This document shows positions 54,875 to 63,699 of a DNA stretch of 64,000 bases, in pieces. The stretch is from JACCTU01 sp963809175 (lineage in GTDB: Bacteria > Actinomycetota > Thermoleophilia > Gaiellales > Gaiellaceae), in the NCBI GenBank assembly GCA_963809175.1, contig CAWEIK010000001.1, forward strand, positions 124,001 through 188,000, in the 5' to 3' direction. A model generated the notes under the pieces. The model ran no database searches. It was not told the origin of the DNA and was given only the letters and a program-made list of their open reading frames with translations. Position numbers and translations under genes: made by a program. Numbering within the stretch: position 1 is the first letter of the stretch; each line of letters starts with the position of its first letter.

Positions 54875-54903
54875 ATGGTAGCGAAGGTTGGGTTGGGGGG
54901 CAA
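54875..54903 (-). promoter_or_regulatory. Promoter of the ribosomal protein run (rpsL)
   Basis: On the minus strand TTGCCC (54903-54898) and TACCAT (54880-54875) are separated by exactly 17 nt. This predicts a leader of about 65 nt before the rpsL ATG at 54803. The leader region contains the short repeated element TCTAGA near 54823. This is the only convincing promoter I see for the 20-kb run. Confidence 0.6.
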
Positions 54904-54996
54904 ACGCGCGAAACCCGCTCCTGGAGCGAAACTTTCGGGTCTCGATCCGCGTTCTAGAGGTGCTCTGCGGCCCTCGATTTTCCCGGTTACAAGCCA

Positions 54997-55021
54997 TAGA
55001 CCTCTGGTCTAGACGCGTCTA
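54997..55021. promoter_or_regulatory. Two overlapping palindromes upstream of the diguanylate cyclase gene
   Basis: TAGACC-TCT-GGTCTA (54997-55011) is immediately followed, sharing its last TA, by the perfect palindrome TAGACGCGTCTA (55010-55021). They lie 50-74 bp upstream of the ATG at 55071, in the 267-bp divergent region between rpsL and the cyclase gene. They look like adjacent operator half-site arrays. Confidence 0.5.
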
Positions 55022-55070
55022 CAGTCAGACGGCCCCTGCCGCTCTGCAGGGCTGGCGTCGAAGTACCCAA

Positions 55071-56207
55071 ATGACTCTGCTGATCGCCCTTGCTGTGGCA
55101 GTTCTGGTGATCGTCGCGATCGTCTCCGCGACGGTTCTGGCACGCCGCTCCTCGAAGCGGGCCGACACTCGGGTCGCCGAGCTGGTCGAGAACCTGAACG
55201 TCCGGATCGACGAGCTGGCCAAGGAGCTCGCCAGCGCGCGCGAGCAGGCCGAGGGCGAGCTCCGCCGGAACCGCGTCCTCAGCGACCTCGGCGGCTCGAT
55301 CGACCTCGACGAGGTGCTGACCCGGACGCTCGAGGCGGCCACCCACGCGACCGACTCCGACGCAGCCCTCCTTTGGATCGGGAACGCGACCGGCCCGCCG
55401 GTGGTCGCGACGCTCGGCCTGTCCCAGGAGGAGGCCGAGCGCCAGGCGATCGCAGGCCCACCGAACGGCCGCCGGGCCCGCGCGATCGGGATCAGCTACC
55501 GGTACGGCGCCGACGAGAGCTCACAGAACGGCGACCTGATCCGCTCGGGCCTCGCCGTGCCGATGCCCCTGTTGCCCGAGGTGGACGCAGAGCGATACCT
55601 CGTCGTCTTCTCCCGCGACGAGGCCGAGCTCGGCGACGACGCGATCGAGGAGCTCGAGCAGCTCGCGCTGCGGGCCGGGCCGGCGATCGAGAACGCCCAG
55701 CGGTTCCGGGAGGCCCGGCAGCTGGCCGACCTCGACGCGCTCACGGGGCTGCACAACCGCCGCTACTTCCACGAGACGCTCGCCCGCGAGGTCGCCCGCG
55801 CCCACCGGTACAACCGCGACCTGGCGCTCGTCGTCTTCGACCTCGACGACTTCAAGGCGATCAACGACCAGATCGGCCACCTCGCGGGGGACGGCGTGCT
55901 CGCGGACGCGGCGGCCCGCGTGCGCGACGTCGTGCGCACCGCCGACATCGCGTGCCGCATCGGGGGCGACGAGTTCGCCGTGGTGCTCCCCGAGTCGACG
56001 CTCCGCGACGCGGAGCAGCTCTACCGGCGGATCCAGCACGCGGTCTCCGCGCAGCCGATCGGCCAGTTCGGGCACATCATCTTCTCGGCCGGAGTCGCCG
56101 AGCTACGCCCGGAGGACGATTCCGTCGCGTTCTTCCAGCGGGCCGACGACGCGCTCTATCGCGCCAAGGAAGCCGGTAAGGGCCAGATCGTCGGCGCGAC
56201 GGCCTAG
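55071..56207 (+). CDS. Membrane-anchored GAF-like/GGDEF diguanylate cyclase
   Basis: 378 aa from the ATG at 55071, which gives one clean N-terminal helix (LLIALAVAVLVIVAIVSATVLA). A short coiled coil (about residues 25-70) and a GAF-like sensor region (about 75-205) precede the GGDEF domain (about 215-378). The active site is Gly298-Gly-Asp-Glu-Phe302. An RTAD I-site at 289-292 lies five residues before it, so product inhibition by c-di-GMP is expected. It makes c-di-GMP from GTP on the cytoplasmic side. No c-di-GMP phosphodiesterase or effector is nearby. Confidence 0.93.
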   Translation: MTLLIALAVAVLVIVAIVSATVLARRSSKRADTRVAELVENLNVRIDELAKELASAREQAEGELRRNRVLSDLGGSIDLDEVLTRTLEAATHATDSDAALLWIGNATGPPVVATLGLSQEEAERQAIAGPPNGRRARAIGISYRYGADESSQNGDLIRSGLAVPMPLLPEVDAERYLVVFSRDEAELGDDAIEELEQLALRAGPAIENAQRFREARQLADLDALTGLHNRRYFHETLAREVARAHRYNRDLALVVFDLDDFKAINDQIGHLAGDGVLADAAARVRDVVRTADIACRIGGDEFAVVLPESTLRDAEQLYRRIQHAVSAQPIGQFGHIIFSAGVAELRPEDDSVAFFQRADDALYRAKEAGKGQIVGATA

Positions 56208-57166
56208 CGCTCGTTGCGGCAGATGCGGTCGCCGGCCATCACGCGGTCGAACTCGGCGTTCGCCTGAGCCTCGACGGCGTGATGGTTCTTGTCGCCGCCG
56301 TTGAAGTTCGGGAGGCCCGAGCCTTCCCACATGAGCACCGGCGTCACGCCGGGGCCCATGACGCTGATGCGGTAGCGCGAGCCGGCCGCTCCGGGACGCG
56401 GGGTCTGCGACGGGTAGCCGGCGAACGGCTTCTGGCCCGGCACGAAGCTGTGGCAGAACGTGCCGGTGTTCTGGTGCGTCAGGATCCCGGACTCGCGCTT
56501 CCAGCCCGGGCCGTACGCCGAGTTGAACGTGTCGATGTAGACGTTGCGGCTGTAGCGGTCGCGCGGGTTCCCCTCGCTCGAGCTCGCGAAGCCGAACACG
56601 GGCTGGCCCAGATAGCTGAGCCGGCCGAAGACGCCCTGGAACTGGAGCCCGTACGTCCAGTTGACGTGCGCCTCGAGCACGGGCAGCGGCCCGCTCCAGT
56701 GGGAGAGGTGCAATTCGTAGTCGTCCTGGATCGCCAGCCACGGGTCGAAGCCGAGCAGCGGCAGCCTGCGCTGCCAGGACTGGAGGGCCCAGTACGAGCC
56801 GTCGGGCGCCTTGCAGCCGGCGACGAAGTAGGCGAGTGCCGGCCCGTCGTAGCGGCGGCAGGCGTTCGGGAAGTTCCGCCAGACGGCGCGCTTGTAGGTG
56901 GCGAGCCCGCCGCTGAAGTCCCGGCGGAAGCGCACCTGGTTGACGCCGCGGATGGGGTGGTTCGCGTTGACCGCGCCCCACATCAGCACGTGGCGGCGGA
57001 GCCCCTGCTCGGTCGTGTACTCGACGAGCGCCTGGCCCTTCGTGTTCACCTTCAGGGTCGGCTTGCGCAGGTTCATGTCCGCGAACTGCTCGCTCGCGGC
57101 GGCGGTGGCGGGCAGCACGAGGGCGGCCAGAGTCGCGAGCAGGAGGATGAGGCGGGCGCAGGACAC
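56204..57166 (-). CDS. Secreted protein of unknown function
   Basis: 320 aa from GTG. A signal peptide (LILLLATLAALVLPATAAAS) is followed by a soluble chain rich in Trp, Tyr and Gly. Four Cys residues after the signal (NACRRYDG, VAGCKAPDG, TFCHSF and RICRNE) could form two disulphides. I recognise no catalytic motif. An extracellular role is inferred from the signal only. Its stop shares CTAG with the diguanylate cyclase stop. Confidence 0.75.
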   Translation of the reverse strand: MSCARLILLLATLAALVLPATAAASEQFADMNLRKPTLKVNTKGQALVEYTTEQGLRRHVLMWGAVNANHPIRGVNQVRFRRDFSGGLATYKRAVWRNFPNACRRYDGPALAYFVAGCKAPDGSYWALQSWQRRLPLLGFDPWLAIQDDYELHLSHWSGPLPVLEAHVNWTYGLQFQGVFGRLSYLGQPVFGFASSSEGNPRDRYSRNVYIDTFNSAYGPGWKRESGILTHQNTGTFCHSFVPGQKPFAGYPSQTPRPGAAGSRYRISVMGPGVTPVLMWEGSGLPNFNGGDKNHHAVEAQANAEFDRVMAGDRICRNER

Positions 57167-57261
57167 CAGGAGCGATATCGGCGGCTTCCCGGCGCCGCTT
57201 GAGCGCCCGGAGCCCGAAGAGGGTAGCTTCCGCGCAGGCGGGGTATCCTTCCCGCAACACG

Positions 57262-58860
57262 ATGATCACCACTTTGAGTTACATCGATCCCGGGACCGGG
57301 AGCCTCGTGCTCCAGATGATCGCCGGGGGCGTCGCCGCCGCCGCCGTGACGGCGAAGCTGTACTGGCGACGCGTCAAGAGCGTCTTTCGTCCGGCGACCC
57401 GAGGACGAAGGCACGCCGAGCTGAACGCGCGAGGTCAGGTGGACGAGCAGACCCGCGCGGCCGCCGACCTCGAGCCCGGATCCTTTCGCGACCCGGACAG
57501 CCGGGTCGTTCGGTCCGAGGGCCGGATCTTTCGCGTCCTCTCCGAGCGCGGCCTCGCGGACTGGCGCGCGTTCGCGGCCTCGCCGCTCTTCGCCGAGCTG
57601 ATCGACGAGGGCAAGCTGATCGGCACGCGCGAAGCCGACGGCGTCGAGCTCGGCGACGCCGGGCTGCACAGCCCCGCGGCGGGAGTCCTCGAGCACGACC
57701 GCGTTCCGTTCGTCTCGTACCCGTACGAGTGGACGTTCTCGATGCTGCGCGCCGCGGCGCTGCTGCAGCTCGAGCTCGTCCGCCGCTCGGTCGAGGCCGG
57801 GTGGATGCTGAAGGACTCGTCGCCGTACAACGTCCAGTTCCTGGGCTCGCGCCCGGTCTTCGTCGACGTCGGTTCGTTCGAGCCGCTCCGCGAAGGCGAG
57901 CCGTGGGCCGGCTACCGGCAGTTCTGCATGCTCTTCCTCTACCCGCTGATGCTCCAGGCCTGGAAGGACGTCCCGTTCCAGCCGCGGCTGCGCGGTGCGA
58001 TCGACGGCATCACGCCGGCGGAGGCCCGGAACCTGCTCTCGTTCCGCGACCTGTTCCGCCGCGGCGTGCTCACCGACGTCGTGCTCCACAATCGCCTCGA
58101 GCGCCGCTACGCGAGCAGCACGCGCGACGTGAAGGGCGAGCTCAAGCGCGCCGGGTTCCGCAAGGAGCTGATCGTGGCGAACGTCGGCCGCCTCGAGCGG
58201 CTCGTCTCGCGGCTGCAGCCGCCTCGGTCCGACTCGACGTGGAGCGACTACGGGCTGACGACCACCTACTCCGACGATGACGCGGCGCGCAAGCGGCGGT
58301 TCGTCGCCGACGCAGTGCGGGCGGAGTCGCCACGGCTCGTCTGGGACGTCGGAGCGAACGAGGGACTGCACTCCCGGGACGCCGCCGAGGTCGCCGACTA
58401 CGTCGTCGCGATGGACGCCGACGCCGTCGTCGTCGACCGGCTCTACGACGCACTGGTCGAGGAGCACGCCGAGAACGTGCTCCCGCTCGTCGTGAACGTC
58501 GTCGACCCGTCGCCCGGCCTCGGCTGGCGCGGGTCGGAGCGAGGGCCGCTGCACGAGCGCGGCCGGCCGGACCTCACCATCTGCCTCGCCGTCCTGCATC
58601 ACGTCTCGATCTCGGGGAACGTCCCCGTCGCCTCGTTCCTCGACTGGCTGCGCGACCTCGGCGGTTCGGTCGTGATCGAGTTCCCGACGCCGGAGGACCC
58701 GATGGTGGCAAGGCTGCTCGCGCGCAAGCGTGAGCACGACCACCCCGACTACCGCCGCGACTGGTTCGAGCGCAGCCTCGCGGAGCGCTTCGAGGTGCTC
58801 GACTCGCTCGAGCTCGCCGAGGGCAGCCGCGTCATCTACCGTGCCCGCCCGCGCGGGTAG
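57262..58860 (+). CDS. Membrane-anchored SAM-dependent methyltransferase-like protein
   Basis: About 532 aa from the ATG at 57262. The first 45 residues carry SYIDPGTGSLVLQMIAGGV and a basic end, a membrane hairpin often found as its own small protein. The rest has WMLKDSSPYNVQFLGSRPVFVDVGSFEP (about residue 190-215) and a class I methyltransferase segment with VWDVGANEGLHSRDAAEVADYVVAMDAD (glycine-rich SAM loop and acidic residue). It could instead be two genes: GTG at 57438 with AGG upstream starts a natural methyltransferase. The substrate is unknown. Confidence 0.78.
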   Translation: MITTLSYIDPGTGSLVLQMIAGGVAAAAVTAKLYWRRVKSVFRPATRGRRHAELNARGQVDEQTRAAADLEPGSFRDPDSRVVRSEGRIFRVLSERGLADWRAFAASPLFAELIDEGKLIGTREADGVELGDAGLHSPAAGVLEHDRVPFVSYPYEWTFSMLRAAALLQLELVRRSVEAGWMLKDSSPYNVQFLGSRPVFVDVGSFEPLREGEPWAGYRQFCMLFLYPLMLQAWKDVPFQPRLRGAIDGITPAEARNLLSFRDLFRRGVLTDVVLHNRLERRYASSTRDVKGELKRAGFRKELIVANVGRLERLVSRLQPPRSDSTWSDYGLTTTYSDDDAARKRRFVADAVRAESPRLVWDVGANEGLHSRDAAEVADYVVAMDADAVVVDRLYDALVEEHAENVLPLVVNVVDPSPGLGWRGSERGPLHERGRPDLTICLAVLHHVSISGNVPVASFLDWLRDLGGSVVIEFPTPEDPMVARLLARKREHDHPDYRRDWFERSLAERFEVLDSLELAEGSRVIYRARPRG

Positions 58861-61319
58861 CGCAGCGGTGCTGCGGAACGGCCTCCACCTGGCCGTGCTG
58901 TCGGCGCTCGCGGTCGCGCAGCCGGTCCTCGACATCCTCGGCAAGAACCCCGCGTTCTTCGTCGTTCGCGGGTCGTCGGACACCGAGATCGTGCTCTTCG
59001 CCCTCGTCCTGACGTTCGGGCCGGCGCTCGTCCTCGTCGCGGTCGAGCTGGTCGTCGGGCTCCTGAGCAAGTCGCTGGCCGCAGCCCTCCACCTGCTCTT
59101 CGTGGGCGCACTCTCGGCGCTGCTCGCGCTCTACCTCCTGACGAGACTGGAGCTGCTCGACGGTCCGGCTTCGGTCGTCGCCGCGGTGCTGGCCGGTGGG
59201 GCGGCGGCGTTCGCCTACGCGCGTGCCCCGACCGCGCAGTTCGTCCTCACCGTGCTCGCGCCCGCGCCGTTTCTGCTCGTCGCACTCTTCCTGTTCAACT
59301 CACCGGTCTCGAAGCTCGTGCGCGCCGACGCGCCGAAGGTGCAAGCCGCCACCGTCGACGCGCGCACACCGGTCGTGCTGATCGCCTTCGACGAGTTCAA
59401 CACGACCTCGCTGATGGACGCCCGCGAGCAGATCGACGCCGAGCGCTTCCCGAACTTCGCCGCCCTCGCACGGGGGTCGAACTGGTACCGCGACGCGACG
59501 ACGGTCTACTGGCTGAGCGAGGTCGCGCAACCGTCGATCCTGAGCGGCCTCCTCCCCGATCCGAAGAAGCTTCCGGTCGCGTCGGAGTACCCGCGCAACC
59601 TCTTCACCTTCCTCGGTGGGAGCTACCGGCTCGTCGTGCAGGAGTCGCTCACCCGGCTGTGCCCACCGTCGCTCTGTCGCGACGCCCCGGCCGCCGAGGG
59701 AGAGGTCGTCGCCGGGAAGGCCGGTTCGCTCGCATCCGACACCGGGGTCGTGTACCTGCACCTCGTCCTGCCGGATCAGTACGTCCGGCGGGTGCCTGCG
59801 ATCGACGACTCGTGGGGCAACTTCGGGCGCAGCGAGTCCGAGGAGGAAGCGCCCGCGCAGCGCACCTCGGACGGCACCTTCGAAGCGTGCGCGCGCAGCA
59901 TCTGCGGATTCTCGGAGCGCATGGCGAGCGGAGGGCGGCCGACGCTGTACTTCCTCGACTCGCTCCTGCCGCACGTGCCCTACGTCTACCTGCCGTCCGG
60001 GCGGCGCTACGCCGTCGACGCGCGACTCCTGCGCGGAATCGACAACGGCCGCTGGCTCGAGGAGTGGCCGGCTCAGCAGGGCCACCAGCGATACCTCCTG
60101 CAGCTCGGGTACACCGATGCCGCGCTCGGGATCCTCATGCGCCGGCTCCGCGAGACCGGGCTCTACGACCGCGCGCTCGTGATCGTCACGGCGGACCACG
60201 GCGCGGGCTTTCGCCTCGACGACCAGCGCCGCCTACCCACACCGACGAACCTCGACGAGATCGCGTTCGTGCCGCTGTTCGTCAAGCTCCCTCAGCAGCA
60301 GCGAGGACGAACGGTCGACGGCATCGCGCAGACGATCGACATCCTCCCGACGATCGCGGAGGTGCTCGGCGTCCCGTTCGATTGGAAGGTCGACGGGCGC
60401 CCCTTGGTCGGGAGGCGCCTGGAGCAGGACGGAACGGTCTCGGTGATGAAGCAGGACGGCTCGCTCGTGTCGGAGCAGCTCTCCGTTCTCCGCGAGCGTC
60501 GCGCGCGCGCGGCCCGCGAGCGCGTCGCCCAGTTCGGGACCGGCTCCTTCGAGCGCGTCTACGCGATCGGGCCGCACCGCGAGCTGCTCGGCCGCACTCC
60601 GTCCTCGCTGCCCGTCGGCGCCGACGGGGTCGCTCGCGGTGAAGATCGACGGTGCGACGCTGCTCGACGCGGTCGACCTGGGCTCGAGCTTCGTGCCGTC
60701 GTTCATCGAGGGCTCGGTCGACGGCGCGACCGGCACGACCGACCTCGCGGTCGCGCTGAACGGCAAGATCGCGGCCGTCACGAGGACGTTCGACCAGCAC
60801 GGACAGACGCGCTTCTCGGCGCTCGTGCCGGAGGAAGCGTTCCGCAACGGCCGCAACGCCGTCGAGGTGTTCGCCGTCGAGGCGGCCGACGGGTCGGTCG
60901 CGCTTGCACGCCTGCGAGGCAGCGACGTCAGCTTCTCCCTGCTGAACGGCGGCGCGGCCGTCCAGGTCGGGACGAACCGGGTCGAGGTGACCCCGGGTGC
61001 GCTCCAGGGCGTGGTCCGCGCCAAGCGGACGGCGACGGGCTGGGTGTTCAGCGGATCCGCGGCGCAGCGTGGAACGACGAAGCGCGTGGACACGCTCGTC
61101 GTCTTCGTGGGCGACCGTGCCGTCTACGTCGGGCGGGCCGAGAACCTGAAGCCGCACGCCATCCTCGGCGAGCCCGAGCTCGGCAAGACCGGCTTCGAGT
61201 TCGAACTGCCGCCGAGCCTGCTGCCGAAGCCCGGCAGCGAGCAGCGCGTGCGCGTGTTCGCGCTACGAGGGCCCGCTGCGGCGGAGCTCCGCTACGGCGC
61301 CGCGTTTCCCTGGCGCTAG
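58841..61319 (+). CDS. Sulfatase-like (alkaline phosphatase superfamily) membrane hydrolase/transferase (one frame break)
   Basis: About 825 aa after correction, from the GTG at 58841; a GTG at 58868 is possible. About six N-terminal helices (residues 15-160) are followed by an extracytoplasmic sulfatase-fold domain. Metal-site segments are VVLIAFDEFNTTSLMD and VIVTADHGAGFRLDD. The C-terminal 230 residues form beta-rich domains after a frame break near 60628, where one extra G separates VGADG from SLAVKIDGAT. Such proteins cleave or transfer phosphate or sulfate groups on surface polymers. It overlaps the methyltransferase gene by 20 nt. Confidence 0.85.
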
Positions 61320-63037
61320 CCGGGAAGCTCGAGGAAGGGCAAGTAGTCGGTGAGCTCGATCAACGCCGGCTGTGGGAGGTCGTCGCGGCGGCACGTGGCG
61401 TCGTTCAGCAGCACCGACTGCCGGGACGTGCTCCAGCGCCCGGCCGCTTCCAGACGCGCGTGCTGCTTCAGCACAGCCGAGATGGTGGGCCGAAGCTCGG
61501 AGAAGGAGACCGTCCCGAGCGGGCGCGCGAGGTCCAGCGGCCTCACCGCGAACGAGCCCTCGAGCGTCGAGACGTTCGCGCGCTGGCCGGCGGGCACCGA
61601 GAAGAGCCGCTCCGGTGCGAACGAGGAGATGGCGAGGCCGGTGCGCCGGCCGGCGAGCCACCAGGGAGACGGCGCCGCCTCGACCGTCCGCACGAGCAGC
61701 TCCGGGTACGAGAAGTAGAAGCCGGCGATGCTCGCGGCGCTCGGGCCGGACACACGCAGCTTCGCAGCGAGGTGACGCTGCCGTAGCTGGTCGGCGAGGA
61801 CGCTGCGCGCGACGTCGACCGTCGCGCGGGACCTCGCCAGGGCTGCGACGTACGACGAGCGGTTGCCACCGAAGCGGAGCGCGATCACGGCCCGCTCGGC
61901 CGCGAGAATCTCGCGCGCCGTCGCTTTGGCGCCGTACATGCCCGCGAGTCGTGCGAGCAGCGCGCTGTAGGCAACGTCGCGGTCTTGCACGACGCGATTC
62001 AGCTGCGCGATCGCGTTCATGCCGATCGTGCTCGCGCCGACCTTGCACATCGCGGTGCCCGGCAGCCGCAGCTGTCCCTCGACGCGCGAAGCGTTGAAGT
62101 CGGGCCCGAGCTTCGCGGGTGCGTTGCAGAGCTGCGCGTTTCTCGCCCAGAGGTAGGCGCACGCGGCGTCCGGCTTGTCGGGGTCGCGGCCTGCCTCGCT
62201 GTACGTCCCCCACCCCCACGACCAGACCGTCGCGACGTTCATCTCGGCCGCGATCTCGCGCGCGGCGAGCGCCTGCCACTTGATGACGCGGAACCACTCC
62301 TCGCGCGGGCGCAGCCCTTCGCGTCCACCGGTGCCGGCCGCGCTCTGGAAGCCGAGCATCAGGCCGATGCGCGTGACCGGGATGCCGATCTCGACGAGGC
62401 GCGCGACTCCCCGGCGGAGCCCTGCACGCAGTCGACGGTTCGCGAGCAGCGGACCCTGAGCGGCGAGCGAGCGGCCGTTGAAGTAGACCTCCGGCACGAC
62501 GTCGGAGACCGCCGCGACGTTGCGCCACCACGTCGCCGCCTCGTCGGTCCCGGTGTACGGGGTGGAGCTGATCAGGAGGAAGGGGCGCGCGCCGCGCGCG
62601 GCGAGCGCGCGGACGAGCCTGAGCACGTTGTCGCGGTACTGCGCGTTGTTCGGCGTCCAGGGCGTCTCGAGGTTCGCGCCGTTCAGCTCGTTGAGCGCGA
62701 TCCACGGCGTCGCGCACTGGGTCTGCGACGCGGCGAAGACGAAGAGGCGATTCGCGCGCTCCTCGATCGACGCGGGATCGTACGGCTCGGTCGTCGTGCC
62801 GACGCGCAAGCGGAGGTTCATGTCCCAGTAGATGGTCTGGGCGCCCTGGGCGCGCAGGCGCGCGGGGTACTCGCCGGTCGAGGTCGCGGCGACGATCCCC
62901 GGCCTCGCGAGCACGCTCTCGACCTCGGCGGCGCCGAAGTCGACCCACACCGGGGCGCCGTCGGGCAGCCCGCAGGGCCCCGCGAGGGCGGAGGCGGGAA
63001 AGGCAAGCGCGGCCAGCGCGACGACGATCGCTTTCAC
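61316..63037 (-). CDS. Large secreted protein of unknown function, possible TIM-barrel
   Basis: 573 aa from the GTG at 63037, which gives a clean signal peptide (AIVVALAALAFPASALAG); an ATG at 63079 would add 14 residues. The segments TPWIALNELNGANLETPW, ARPFLLISSTPYTG and VATVWSWGWGTYS recall the strands and acidic tips of TIM-barrel glycosidases, but I cannot name a family or a catalytic pair. The C-terminal half is helical and variable. Its stop shares CTAG with the sulfatase-like gene, and it is probably extracellular. Confidence 0.7.
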   Translation of the reverse strand: MKAIVVALAALAFPASALAGPCGLPDGAPVWVDFGAAEVESVLARPGIVAATSTGEYPARLRAQGAQTIYWDMNLRLRVGTTTEPYDPASIEERANRLFVFAASQTQCATPWIALNELNGANLETPWTPNNAQYRDNVLRLVRALAARGARPFLLISSTPYTGTDEAATWWRNVAAVSDVVPEVYFNGRSLAAQGPLLANRRLRAGLRRGVARLVEIGIPVTRIGLMLGFQSAAGTGGREGLRPREEWFRVIKWQALAAREIAAEMNVATVWSWGWGTYSEAGRDPDKPDAACAYLWARNAQLCNAPAKLGPDFNASRVEGQLRLPGTAMCKVGASTIGMNAIAQLNRVVQDRDVAYSALLARLAGMYGAKATAREILAAERAVIALRFGGNRSSYVAALARSRATVDVARSVLADQLRQRHLAAKLRVSGPSAASIAGFYFSYPELLVRTVEAAPSPWWLAGRRTGLAISSFAPERLFSVPAGQRANVSTLEGSFAVRPLDLARPLGTVSFSELRPTISAVLKQHARLEAAGRWSTSRQSVLLNDATCRRDDLPQPALIELTDYLPFLELPG

Positions 63038-63168
63038 GAGAGAAGGGTGTAGCAAAGGCAGCGGACCGTGGCCCGTCATTTCACGGTTCCCTTACGGCTG
63101 GCGATGAGTTCCGCGGTCTCGGCCGGTCTATGGACCAGGCAAACCGATCCTCGAGGAGGCTCTCCACC

Positions 63169-63642
63169 ATGCAGAAGAAGATCACGACGTTCCTGACCTA
63201 CGACGGTCAAGCCGAGGAAGCGATGAACCTCTACACGTCGGTCATCCCGAACTCGAAGATCACGAGCACGCGCTACTACGGAGAAGCCGGCCCCGGCGAG
63301 GCGGGCTCGCTGATGACCGGGACGTTCGAGCTCGACGGCCAGGAGTTCATGGCGCTGAACGGCGGCTCGTCGTTCACGTTCGGGCAGGGCTTCTCGCTCT
63401 TCGTGAGCTGCGAGACCCAGGCAGAGGTCGACGACCTCTGGGAGAAGCTGTCCGAGGGCGGCGAGCAGGGACCGTGCGGCTGGCTCACGGACAAGTTCGG
63501 CGTCTCGTGGCAGATCATCCCGCGCCAACTCGGGGAGCTCCTCGGCGACGATGACCGCGAGAAGGCGAACCGGGTCATGAACGCGATGTTGAAGATGACG
63601 AAGATCGAGATCGCGGAGCTCGAGCAGGCGGCCGCGGGCTGA
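63169..63642 (+). CDS. VOC-superfamily protein, PhnB/3-demethylubiquinone methyltransferase-like
   Basis: 157 aa from the ATG at 63169, chosen for the GAGGAGG upstream. The sequence QKKITTFLTYDGQAEEAMNLYTSVIPNSKI and QEFMALNGGSSFTFGQGFSLFVSC followed by CGWLTDKFGVSWQIIPRQL is characteristic of the PhnB-like glyoxalase/bleomycin-resistance fold. The methyltransferase name attached to the family is not a proven activity. It is cytoplasmic and ends at a strong hairpin terminator. Confidence 0.9.
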   Translation: MQKKITTFLTYDGQAEEAMNLYTSVIPNSKITSTRYYGEAGPGEAGSLMTGTFELDGQEFMALNGGSSFTFGQGFSLFVSCETQAEVDDLWEKLSEGGEQGPCGWLTDKFGVSWQIIPRQLGELLGDDDREKANRVMNAMLKMTKIEIAELEQAAAG

Positions 63643-63648
63643 GAAGCA

Positions 63649-63675
63649 GCGAGGCCCGGCTGAGCCGGGCCTCGC
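63649..63675. terminator. Bidirectional hairpin terminator between VOC gene and rpoC
   Basis: GCGAGGCCCGGC and GCCGGGCCTCGC form a 12-bp perfect stem around TGA. It lies 6 bp after the VOC gene stop and 24 bp beyond the rpoC stop on the other strand, so it can end both transcripts. No long T-run follows. Confidence 0.75.
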
Positions 63676-63699
63676 TTACAGCAGTTGAGGGGAGAACCC

